Positions 18,291-25,988 of a stretch of 64,000 bases of DNA are shown one piece after another. Position 1 is the first letter of the stretch. The number at the start of each line of letters is the position of its first letter. Source of the DNA: Paenibacillus sp. JDR-2. Lineage in GTDB: Bacteria > Bacillota > Bacilli > Paenibacillales > Paenibacillaceae. The DNA lies in the NCBI RefSeq assembly GCF_000023585.1, contig NC_012914.1:2371001-2435000 (forward strand), given 5' to 3'. A program made the translations under genes and the position numbers. The notes below the pieces were generated by a model. That model worked only from the letters and a program-made list of their open reading frames with translations, did not search any database and was not told where the DNA came from.

Positions 18291-19223
18291 ATGAGCAATA
18301 TTACCGCATCACCACTTCTTCGTACCAAATCTCCCGTTCGGCCGGAGTTTTGGCTGGTTGTCCTTGGAGCCGCGCTGTGGGGCGTGGATCCGGTATTCCG
18401 CATTATTTTGCTGAAAACATTAACTTCTACCCAGATTGTACTGCTTGAGCATATCATTTTGTTTATCGCCGCAGCCCCAGTGTTATGGAAGTTCCGCGCG
18501 GATCTCCGCGATGTTCGTCTCCGCCAGCTTGGCGCATTGCTGTTTGTCTCGTGGGGCGGCTCGGCTCTGGCAACGATTCTGTTCACGCAGGGTCTCGTTC
18601 ATGGCAATCCCAACGCGGTCCTGCTGCTGCAGAAGCTTCAGCCGCTCTTCGCTATTGTGATGGCAAGGATGTTATTGAAGGAGCTTCTGCCTAAAAAAAT
18701 CGGTCCGTTGCTCGTTCTCGCCATTGTCGGAACTTATTTGCTGACGTTTGGATTTACGCTTCCTTTTGGGCATGTCAATGAATTTGTTCAGGTCGGCAGC
18801 CTGTTGTCCTTAGGCGCTGCGGCGTTATGGGGCGGCTCGACGGTTATGGGGCGTTATCTGCTTGGCAGCATGAAATACGAGACGGTTACCTCTCTGCGAT
18901 TTATGATGGCCTTGCCATTGTTGCTCGTCATTACCTGGTCGGAAGGAGCGGCATGGAAGCTGGCGGAAGGGACGGATCCGGTAGCTGTTATCGTCAATCT
19001 GCTGCTTCAGGCTTTGCTTCCTGGGCTCGTCAGCCTTCTTGTCTACTATAAAGGCCTAAGCAAGATCAAGGCCTCTTATGCGACAATCGCCGAGCTAAGC
19101 TTCCCGATGGTTGGCGTTCTCCTGAACTGGACGGTATTCGGCCAAGTGATTACTAGCGCGCAGATTGCAGGCTTTGTGTTTATATGGTTTACGTTGTTTT
19201 TCATTTCCAGGCAGCAGAATTAA
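18291..19223 (+). CDS. DMT/EamA-family transporter under FMN riboswitch control (predicted flavin transporter)
   Basis: 310 aa with about ten hydrophobic segments arranged as two EamA repeats (first from FWLVVLGAALWGVDPVFRII, second from FVQVGSLLSLGAAALWGGST). It is an integral cytoplasmic-membrane protein. EamA proteins carry many metabolites, so family alone gives no substrate. The FMN riboswitch immediately upstream indicates that expression rises when flavin is low, as for riboflavin importers; RibN of proteobacteria is a DMT-family riboflavin transporter under the same riboswitch class. The import role here is inference. ATG follows AAAGGG. Confidence 0.85.
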   Translation: MSNITASPLLRTKSPVRPEFWLVVLGAALWGVDPVFRIILLKTLTSTQIVLLEHIILFIAAAPVLWKFRADLRDVRLRQLGALLFVSWGGSALATILFTQGLVHGNPNAVLLLQKLQPLFAIVMARMLLKELLPKKIGPLLVLAIVGTYLLTFGFTLPFGHVNEFVQVGSLLSLGAAALWGGSTVMGRYLLGSMKYETVTSLRFMMALPLLLVITWSEGAAWKLAEGTDPVAVIVNLLLQALLPGLVSLLVYYKGLSKIKASYATIAELSFPMVGVLLNWTVFGQVITSAQIAGFVFIWFTLFFISRQQN

Positions 19224-19299
19224 GCGAGGACATATCGCTTTTAACCGCTTTCATATCGGGTCAATTGCTGATATACTGCGGTTGGAGGTGTAGGAAATA

Positions 19300-20286
19300 A
19301 TGGAGAATAGAACGATTAAATGGGGCATTCTCGGCGCAGGCTGGATTGCATCCCAATTCGCCCGCGATTTGGCTTTTGCCCAGGATGCCGAGCTAAGCGC
19401 GGTAGGCTCCCGCTCGCTTGAGAAGGCGGCAGAGTTCGCCGGCAAATTCGGCGGTAAACGCGCGTATGGAAGCTATGAGGAGCTGGTGAACGATGCCGAG
19501 ATCGACATTATTTATGTCGCGACTCCTCACCCGTCCCATAAGGAACACGTTCTGCAATGTCTTCGCGCAGGCAAAGCGGTATTATGCGAGAAGCCGTTTA
19601 CGGTCAATGTAAAAGAAGCAGAGGAAGTCGTGCAATACGCAAGAGATAACCGCGTTTTCTTGATGGAAGCGATGTGGACGCGGTTCCTGCCGGTCATCCG
19701 CAAGGTCCGTGAATGGATTGCAGAAGGCCGTATCGGCGAAGTCCGGCTGCTGAAGGCAGACTTTGGATTCCGTACCGGAGTTAATCCGGAAGGACGTTTA
19801 TTTAAACCGGCTTTGGCTGGCGGCGCGCTGCTGGATGTCGGCATTTATCCGCTCTCCTTCGCATCCATGTTATTTGGCGCAAAACCGAAGCAGATTCTTA
19901 GCACTGCTCATCTTGGCGAGACTGGCGTAGACGAGGAGAACAGCATCCTGCTATCTTACGAAGGCGGTCAGACCGCCCTGCTGAGTTCGGCAATCCGTCT
20001 GAACTCGGGCAGCGATGCTTACATAATGGGGACGGAAGGCTCCATTAAGATTCCTTCCTTCTTTAATGCCAAATCCGCAACGCTAATCGCAGCGGACGGT
20101 ACGGAAGAAACCTTCTCGGATGACCGCACGACACTTGGTTACGTGTATGAGGCCGAAGCGGCAGGACAATATCTCCGTGAAGGCAAGCTAGAGAGCGAGG
20201 TTATTTCGCTGGACGAAACCCTACAGCTGATGCGGACGATGGACGAAATCCGCGGGCAATGGGGACTGCGTTATCCATTTGAATAA
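19300..20286 (+). CDS. Gfo/Idh/MocA-family NAD(P)-dependent oxidoreductase
   Basis: 328 aa. The N-terminal Rossmann fold has GILGAGWIASQF. The family motif EKP (LCEKPFTVN) is at about residue 97-99. The C-terminal domain has GGALLDVGIYPLSF, typical of dihydrodiol dehydrogenase-like and sugar dehydrogenase members. It probably oxidises or reduces a sugar or related polyol. It is a single gene with its own GGAGGTG ribosome binding site and a strong terminator after it. Confidence 0.88.
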   Translation: MENRTIKWGILGAGWIASQFARDLAFAQDAELSAVGSRSLEKAAEFAGKFGGKRAYGSYEELVNDAEIDIIYVATPHPSHKEHVLQCLRAGKAVLCEKPFTVNVKEAEEVVQYARDNRVFLMEAMWTRFLPVIRKVREWIAEGRIGEVRLLKADFGFRTGVNPEGRLFKPALAGGALLDVGIYPLSFASMLFGAKPKQILSTAHLGETGVDEENSILLSYEGGQTALLSSAIRLNSGSDAYIMGTEGSIKIPSFFNAKSATLIAADGTEETFSDDRTTLGYVYEAEAAGQYLREGKLESEVISLDETLQLMRTMDEIRGQWGLRYPFE

Positions 20287-20296
20287 TAGATAAAGA

Positions 20297-20325
20297 AAAG
20301 GACCGGTTCTGTACCGGTCCTTTTT
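20297..20325 (+). terminator. Intrinsic terminator after the Gfo/Idh/MocA gene
   Basis: AAAAGGACCGGT / ACCGGTCCTTTTT with a 5-nt loop. A second T-poor hairpin (GGCCCGT / ACGGGCC, 20344-20366) follows. Confidence 0.9.
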
Positions 20326-20537
20326 GTCTTAGAATAAAAAAGTGGCCCGTATTCGGGGTACGGGCCCAAGAGACAAGCTATATCAAATAGGGAGTATGGT
20401 TAATTATGTTCTCCCAAGATTAAACAAAGCTGAAAAGTACATTAGTTTCACATAAAAAAATAAGGGCTATTGTCCATGAAGCTAAGGTATAATGATCTCT
20501 ATATTGTTCGCCATATTGCCGGAGGGGGAAAATTCAC

Positions 20538-21104
20538 ATGGAAAATATTAATTTTTGCATGGCTTGCGGAGATAAGCTGGAAGTAAGAGAGATTGGCGGG
20601 GAGAACCGCAAAGCTTGTCCAAGCTGCAGCTTTGTTCATTGGGGCAACTACAGCGTCGGAGTAGGTGCTTGCGTGGTTAGAGATAACAAAATATTGCTTG
20701 TACGCCGTGCCCACGAACCGGGTAAAGGGTATTGGACAACACCGGGCGGTTACATTGAACAGTTCGAGCAGATTAGAGGCTCGGTAGCCCGCGAGGTATT
20801 GGAGGAAACAGGCATACGCGCGATCGTGTCCAAAATTATCGGCATACGCGACCGGCCACATTCGGTACACGACGTCTACATTACCTTCGAAATGGAATAC
20901 ATAGACGGCGAGCCTTGTCCGGACGGCGTAGAAGTAGACGGAGCAGGCTTCTTCAGCATAGAAGAAATGGAATCGATGAACGTCGCCGATTTGACCGCGT
21001 GGCAGGTCGATGTCGCTCTGAACGGCGGCGATGGCGGCTTGGCCGAGGACACCAAACCAATCCGCGACAGCCTTAAGAAGTACGGCCTCTATCGGGCTAA
21101 GTAA
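20538..21104 (+). CDS. Nudix hydrolase with N-terminal zinc ribbon
   Basis: 188 aa. Two CxxC pairs (CMAC and CPSC) near residues 6-33 form a zinc ribbon, as in NudC-like proteins. The Nudix box fits G-x5-E-x7-RE-V-x-EE-x-GI (GYIEQFEQIRG...REVLEETGI). It hydrolyses a nucleoside diphosphate linked to another group; the substrate is not deducible. ATG is preceded by GGAGGGGG. The transcript would have a nearly 290-nt 3' tail up to the terminator at 21391. Confidence 0.9.
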   Translation: MENINFCMACGDKLEVREIGGENRKACPSCSFVHWGNYSVGVGACVVRDNKILLVRRAHEPGKGYWTTPGGYIEQFEQIRGSVAREVLEETGIRAIVSKIIGIRDRPHSVHDVYITFEMEYIDGEPCPDGVEVDGAGFFSIEEMESMNVADLTAWQVDVALNGGDGGLAEDTKPIRDSLKKYGLYRAK

Positions 21105-21390
21105 CCGTGAGCTAACCGGACATTTTCGCTGATTTAACGGTATTGACTCTGGAAGGCCATTTTTTGTTCGAAGCGGGAGTATTGCTCAACGTAGTGAGGC
21201 GAGCTCATAAAATAGTGAGCCAAACCGCGCTGAAACTCGGGGCAGGGGAACGTGCGAATAAGGCGTATAACCTCACTTTTCGTGCCAAAGGATTCTAATA
21301 AATAAGGAAAATCGGTGAGAATACCTCACTAATAGTGAAGTTCTCCGCCGAGCAGTCATTGTTGTCTGAAATGTGAAGTATCAAAATTAC

Positions 21391-21424
21391 AAAGAGCCCC
21401 GGAATAATCCGGGGCTCTTTGTTT
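21391..21424. terminator. Bidirectional terminator between Nudix and prs genes
   Basis: AAAGAGCCCCGGA / TCCGGGGCTCTTT, 13-bp perfect stem with a 4-nt loop. Confidence 0.85.
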
Positions 21425-21491
21425 GTTCCCACTCCCACACCCGATAAACAGGTGTGGGACGAAGCGTTTGTGATGTTAAAAAGTGCGTAAG

Positions 21492-21604
21492 GAAAGTATC
21501 TTCTGGAGGAGCGTAGCGCTTGCCTTTGTTCTCGTGGGAATACATCTAATCCAATTCAATCGGAATCCCACGAGACCAACAGCAACCGGAAGAAGATACT
21601 TTTC
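21492..21604 (-). repeat. Structured 3'-UTR repeat element, copy 1
   Basis: Read on the minus strand, 19 nt after the prs stop. Outer stem AGTATCTTCT/AGAAGATACT; conserved TCCGG then TTGCTGTTG; inner stem TCTCGTGGGA/TCCCACGAGA; conserved CAAAGGCAA then GCGCTACGCTCCTCC. TTGC pairs with GCAA where the other copies have TCGC/CCGC with GCGA. The terminator at 21391 follows about 70 nt later. Confidence 0.85.
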
Positions 21605-21623
21605 TGAAGCATGCCTTTTATCA

Positions 21624-22568
21624 TCACATCTGCTTCGTCTTAAACAACCGGTTTATCGATCCGCCATTATTAATGATACGCAAAGCATTCGCCAGCAGAT
21701 CCGCCATTGGCAGAACAACAAACTTGTCCGAATGGTTCGGGTCAATTGCGATTGTATCCGTAATTACGACCTCTTTAATGAAAGGATGCGTCAGCTTCTC
21801 GAGTGCGTTTTCCGAGAAAAGGCCGTGCGTGGCGCAGATAAAGGCATCATTGGCGCCGCGCTTATTCAAAGCTTCCACAACCTTGATAATGGTGCCGCCC
21901 GTATCGATCAAATCCTCGATAATAATCGGCGTCATGCCTTCGACTTCACCGATAATATGCGTGATTTTCGATGTATTGTGGGCAGGACGGTTCTTGATCA
22001 TAATCGCGAACGGACAGTCCATGTAGTTAGCTAGCTTCTCCGCTGTAGTTGCGCGTCCGGCATCCGGCGAGACAACAACAGGGTTTTTAATGTTTTTGCT
22101 CTTCAAATAATCCGTGATCAGATCAAGGGCGGTAATATGATCGACCGGAATTTCGAAAAAGCCCTGAATCGGATCGGCATGCAGGTCAACCGTAATGAGG
22201 CGGTCAGCGCCAACCGTCGTCAAGACATCGGCAACGAGCTTGGCGGAAATCGGCTCGCGTGGAGCGGATTTCCGTTCCTGACGGGCATAACCGTAATAAG
22301 GCATAATGATATTGATTGTTTTTGCAGAAGCCCGTTTGGCAGCATCAATCATAATCATAAGTTCAACAAGATGCTCATTCACCGGATGAGACAGTGACTG
22401 AATGATATAAACATGGGCCGAGCGAATCGACTCTATGTATCGTAGGCTGATTTCTCCGCTTGCCTGCCTGGAGATTTCAATGTCTCCAAGAGGAACGTTA
22501 AGTTTTCGGCATAGCTCTTCCGCGAGCGGGCGGTTAGAGGAGCCGGAAAAAATTTTTACATTTTGCAT
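21624..22568 (-). CDS. prs: Ribose-phosphate pyrophosphokinase, divergent paralogue
   Basis: 314 aa, normal length for Prs. It should make PRPP from ribose 5-phosphate and ATP. Conserved are the ATP-binding region RQASGEIS, YGYARQERK, DLHADPIQGFF, and the PRPP loop (EDLIDTGGTI in place of the usual DDMIDTAGTI). The stretch normally reading SPDHGGVxRAR reads SPDAGRATTAE, and the flexible catalytic loop reads MIKNRPAHN, keeping Lys and Arg. These changes mark it as a second, specialised copy rather than the housekeeping Prs, which normally lies beside glmU/gcaD. It is a single gene with AAGGAGAC before ATG and the structured repeat in its 3' UTR. Confidence 0.88.
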   Translation of the reverse strand: MQNVKIFSGSSNRPLAEELCRKLNVPLGDIEISRQASGEISLRYIESIRSAHVYIIQSLSHPVNEHLVELMIMIDAAKRASAKTINIIMPYYGYARQERKSAPREPISAKLVADVLTTVGADRLITVDLHADPIQGFFEIPVDHITALDLITDYLKSKNIKNPVVVSPDAGRATTAEKLANYMDCPFAIMIKNRPAHNTSKITHIIGEVEGMTPIIIEDLIDTGGTIIKVVEALNKRGANDAFICATHGLFSENALEKLTHPFIKEVVITDTIAIDPNHSDKFVVLPMADLLANALRIINNGGSINRLFKTKQM

Positions 22569-22649
22569 CCGCTTTGTCTCCTTACGTTCATTATACAGAT
22601 AGTCCCATTATAGCCTTTCCCCAAGCAAATTCAAAATTCCGGTAGGCCC

Positions 22650-22698
22650 AAAAAAGAAAAGCGGTCTTGAAAAGTCCGCTCTGGACCTCTCAAGACCA
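22650..22698 (-). terminator. Terminator after the second sugar-binding-protein gene
   Basis: On the minus strand GGTCTTGA plus GGTCC pairs with GGAC plus TCAAGACC, followed by TTTTCTTTTTT. Confidence 0.8.
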
Positions 22699-22709
22699 CC
22701 TGTTTACGC

Positions 22710-24023
22710 TTATTTCGCTACGATATCCTGGATTGCTTTTTCCAGCTTGTCGAAGAGCTGGTCTTTATCAATCGATCCGCCTTGGTACTCTTGCATTGCA
22801 GCGCCCCAGCCTTGCGGTACGCCGTCTGGGTAACGACCCCAATGCCAGCCGCCGGCAGTTGCCGCTTGCTCGGATACGGCTACGCCCATTTGACCGATTT
22901 CATCCGCTGTAGGTTTAATGGAAGTCAATGCAGGGATAAATTTGAATTCTTTTGTCAGGTACGATTTGCCCGTGTCCGAAGTAACCATCCAGTCCAGGAA
23001 CTTTTTCGCTTCTTCAGCGTTTTTGGATTTGCTGTTTACGATCCAGAAGTTTGCAGGACCCGTGTAGATATGAGCATTGCCGCTGTCGTCAATCGGAATA
23101 GGGAGCAGGCCAACGTTCAGCTTCGCTACTTTGTCCACGTCGCCTTGGATCCAGTTACCTTGTTGAATCATCGCTGCTTTGCCGGATGCAAAGTTCGCAA
23201 CCTGCGTCGCATAGTCGGTAGTCAGCTTGTCTTTTTGGCTGTATTTGAAGACAACGTCAACGTAGTTAATCCATTTCTTGAATACATCATTGTCCTTGAA
23301 GTTTGCGCTTCCGTCTTTTGTTCCGTTAATGAAGGCAATTGGATCCGGCTGCTCGGCAAGACCAACGTTGATTGTATGATGACCGATCGACCACCATTCG
23401 TTTGTTGTCGAGAACGGCGTAATGCCTGCTGCTTGCAGTTTTTTCGCTGCGTCCTCAAGCTCAGTCAATGTTTTAGGAAGGGTAGTGATGCCGGCTTTTT
23501 CAAACAAGTCTTTGTTATAGAAAATGCCGTAGCCCTCGATGTTCATCGGCATGCCGAGCAGCTTGCCGTCTACTTGAGCAGGTCCTGCAGCAGCAGGGAT
23601 GACGTCTTTCGCCCAAGGCTCGCCGGACAAGTCTGTCGCACGGTCATAGTAAGCTTCAAGCGCTGCATAACCTTCTGAGTTAAAGATCTCAGGTTCGGAG
23701 CCGGAAGCGATTTCAGCCTTCAGCAGGGCATTGTAGTCTTCGCCGCCGCCATGCGTTTCGACTTCGACTTTTACGCCGGTTTCTTTCTCATATTCTTCAG
23801 CCATACGGTTAAGCGCATCGGCAATTTCCACTTTGAATTGGAATACTTTGATTTTTACGTCTTTTTTCGGAGCCGTGGAAGCTTCCGATGTTGCGTTGGC
23901 GGATTCAGAAGGTTTGTTGCTTGCTTCGGAGCCTGAGTTATTACCGTTGTTGCTGTTATTGCCGCAGCCGGCTGCCGTTAAAGTCAGGATCGCTGCAGCG
24001 AGAAGAATAGAAAACTTTTTCAT
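22710..24023 (-). CDS. Extracellular sugar-binding lipoprotein of an ABC transporter
   Basis: 437 aa. Signal peptide with lipobox TAAGC (Cys near residue 20), an Asn/Ser/Ala-rich tether, then a family 1 solute-binding fold (KIKVFQFKVEIADALNRMAEEY at the mature start; GPANFWIVNSKSKNAEEAKK). It is the third gene of the permease-permease-binding protein operon, 116 bp after the second permease, with GGGAGG before ATG. It is probably the ligand-capturing part of a CUT1 importer sensed by the divergent YesM/YesN-type pair. Ligand unknown. Confidence 0.92.
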   Translation of the reverse strand: MKKFSILLAAAILTLTAAGCGNNSNNGNNSGSEASNKPSESANATSEASTAPKKDVKIKVFQFKVEIADALNRMAEEYEKETGVKVEVETHGGGEDYNALLKAEIASGSEPEIFNSEGYAALEAYYDRATDLSGEPWAKDVIPAAAGPAQVDGKLLGMPMNIEGYGIFYNKDLFEKAGITTLPKTLTELEDAAKKLQAAGITPFSTTNEWWSIGHHTINVGLAEQPDPIAFINGTKDGSANFKDNDVFKKWINYVDVVFKYSQKDKLTTDYATQVANFASGKAAMIQQGNWIQGDVDKVAKLNVGLLPIPIDDSGNAHIYTGPANFWIVNSKSKNAEEAKKFLDWMVTSDTGKSYLTKEFKFIPALTSIKPTADEIGQMGVAVSEQAATAGGWHWGRYPDGVPQGWGAAMQEYQGGSIDKDQLFDKLEKAIQDIVAK

Positions 24024-24139
24024 TTTGTTAACCTCCCCATTTTTGTCAAAAGGTTGTTCTCTTTACAAGTTTGATTATATGGAAGCTTAAAGCCAAGAAA
24101 CACAGACGTTTTTGTCGTGAAAAGTGCAAAATATTGATT

Positions 24140-24970
24140 TTACCCTTTAAGCGATCCCGAAGAGATTCCCTCGATAATATGCTTTTGCAGCATCAGGAAC
24201 ATGACGATGATCGGCATAATCCCCATTGTCAGACCGGCCAGGGCCAGATCCCATTGCTTCGTATATTGCCCGAAGAAGCGGGTGATCGCAAGCGGAATGG
24301 TTGTCAAATCCTTGTTCGAACCGATGATCAGCACCGGCAGCAGGTAGTCGTTCCAGATCCACAAGCCGTTAAGGATAATAACCGTTACGATAATCGGACG
24401 AAGCAGCGGGAATACGATGCGCCAGAATACGCCATACGGCGAGCAGCCGTCCACTACCGCCGCTTCTTCAATCTCAAGCGGTACGCTTTTGATAAAGCCG
24501 TGGAACAAGAAGACCGAAAGCGATAGACCAAAACCGAGATAACAGACGACAATGCCGAACATATTAGCCCTAAGCTCCAGGAAGCTTGTTACGCGTACCA
24601 GCTGCAGCATGACCGATTGGAACGGAATGATCATGGCCGAGATAAACGCCGTGAACAGGATTTTGTTGAATAAGGTTGGCTTGCGGACAAGCCGGTAGCC
24701 CGTCATCGCGCTGATAATAACAATACCCGCAACGCTGATGCCGGTAATCAGAACCGAGTTCAGCAAGGCTTTCGGGAATTTAATAATATCCCATACCTTC
24801 GAATAGTTCGTGAACAGGTACTTGTCCGGGAGAGAGGCGGCGTCCACCATAATCTCGCCAAGTCCTTTTACCGAATTGACAAGGACGAAGTAAAAAGGAG
24901 CTATGAAGAGCAGAGCGAGCAAGATAGCTGCAGCTGCTACGGCCCAAAGCCGGGAACGGGAAGCTGTCAT
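24140..24970 (-). CDS. Sugar ABC transporter permease (MalG-like class)
   Basis: 276 aa with six hydrophobic segments. EAA loop: EIEEAAVVDGCSPYGVFWRI. C-terminus: LQKHIIEGISSGSLKG, typical of CUT1 permeases. Its ATG directly follows the stop codon of the upstream permease (TAAATG), so translation is coupled. It pairs with the product of 24971-25858 to form the channel. Confidence 0.93.
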   Translation of the reverse strand: MTASRSRLWAVAAAAILLALLFIAPFYFVLVNSVKGLGEIMVDAASLPDKYLFTNYSKVWDIIKFPKALLNSVLITGISVAGIVIISAMTGYRLVRKPTLFNKILFTAFISAMIIPFQSVMLQLVRVTSFLELRANMFGIVVCYLGFGLSLSVFLFHGFIKSVPLEIEEAAVVDGCSPYGVFWRIVFPLLRPIIVTVIILNGLWIWNDYLLPVLIIGSNKDLTTIPLAITRFFGQYTKQWDLALAGLTMGIMPIIVMFLMLQKHIIEGISSGSLKG

Positions 24971-25858
24971 TTACGCTTCGACCTCCTTCCGTTTGGTCAG
25001 CCACACTTGCGTGACGGCAATGATGGAGACGGCGAAGAAGAACAGCATCGCTTTGGCGGTGCCTAGACCGTAACGGTTGTTGACCAGCGCCTCGGCATAA
25101 ATGTTATAAGCTAGCGATTGGGTGGAAGTACCCGGACCGCCTTTGGTAAGCGAAAGGTTCAGGTCGAACATTTTGAACGCGCCGGACGTCGTCAGGAACA
25201 AGCAGACCGTAATGGCCGGCATAACAAGCGGCATGATCACTTTGCGGACGGTTTGGAAATACGTCGCTCCGTCAATCGTTGCGGCTTCCATCAAATCCTT
25301 CGGCACGCCAACGATTGCCGCGATGTAGATAACCATCATGTAGCCGGTCGTCTGCCAGACGAAGACAATGACCAGTCCCCAGAAGCCGGTCTCCGGCGTG
25401 CCGAGCCATGGAAGCTCGAAGAAGTGCCAGCCCGTCATTTCGCCGATGGTCTTGAAGCCCTTGGTAAAAATAAACTGCCAGATGTAACCAAGCAGGATAC
25501 CGCCAATCATGTTAGGCAGGAAGAAAATCGTACGGAGCGTATTGCGTCCCCGCATCGGGCGGGTCAGCAGGAGCCCCAAGATAAGAGCAAGAACATTGGT
25601 CACGACCACGGTCACGACGGTAAACTTCAGCGTAAATTTAAAGGATGCCCAAAACTTATCATCGTTCGTAAAGATGCGGTGGATATTATCCATGCCGATC
25701 CATTTGGCTTTGTCGAGATCTAGGCCATTCCACTCCGTGAAGGAAAAGTAGAAGCCAAGCAGGAACGGAATAAGCACGATAATCGTGAAAACGATCATGC
25801 CGGGTCCGACAAATACAAGCTGCTGTATCCATTCGTTTGATCTTTTTCGTAAGTTCAA
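24971..25858 (-). CDS. Sugar ABC transporter permease (MalF-like class)
   Basis: 295 aa from a TTG at 25858, 7 nt after a GGGGGA ribosome binding site. The longer frame to 25990 would overlap the divergent kinase gene and begins with residues unlike any permease, so it was rejected. TM1 is LVFVGPGMIVFTIIVLIPFL; the EAA motif is LMEAATIDGATYFQTVRKVI. First gene of the operon, divergent from the kinase gene at 25989, with a shared 130-bp control region. Confidence 0.92.
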   Translation of the reverse strand: MNLRKRSNEWIQQLVFVGPGMIVFTIIVLIPFLLGFYFSFTEWNGLDLDKAKWIGMDNIHRIFTNDDKFWASFKFTLKFTVVTVVVTNVLALILGLLLTRPMRGRNTLRTIFFLPNMIGGILLGYIWQFIFTKGFKTIGEMTGWHFFELPWLGTPETGFWGLVIVFVWQTTGYMMVIYIAAIVGVPKDLMEAATIDGATYFQTVRKVIMPLVMPAITVCLFLTTSGAFKMFDLNLSLTKGGPGTSTQSLAYNIYAEALVNNRYGLGTAKAMLFFFAVSIIAVTQVWLTKRKEVEA

Positions 25859-25988
25859 TTGGAGTCCCCCTTCGTAATGCGGCTTTAAGCATCGGTGTAT
25901 AGCTAGACTATAAACAGTTATTGAAATTTGAACCACCGATAGATATGATGGGTTAGGTGTAATATATTGACCTTGGGGGTAGGACGTC

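Larger units (their letters stand above)
21105..21623. other. Non-coding gap between Nudix and prs genes with repeat words, a terminator and a structured element
   Basis: No convincing gene is seen. The left half (about 21190-21345) has several GTGAG/CTCAC words, including ACCTCACTAATAGTGAAG (21329-21346 region), similar to words in the gap at 31632-31825. A terminator is at 21391 and the structured repeat at 21492-21604. Confidence 0.75.

Noticed and set aside
21483..22034. Open frame of about 180 codons starting in structured repeat copy 1
   Set aside because: It is opposite the prs gene and begins with non-coding repeat sequence; prs is clearly the real gene.
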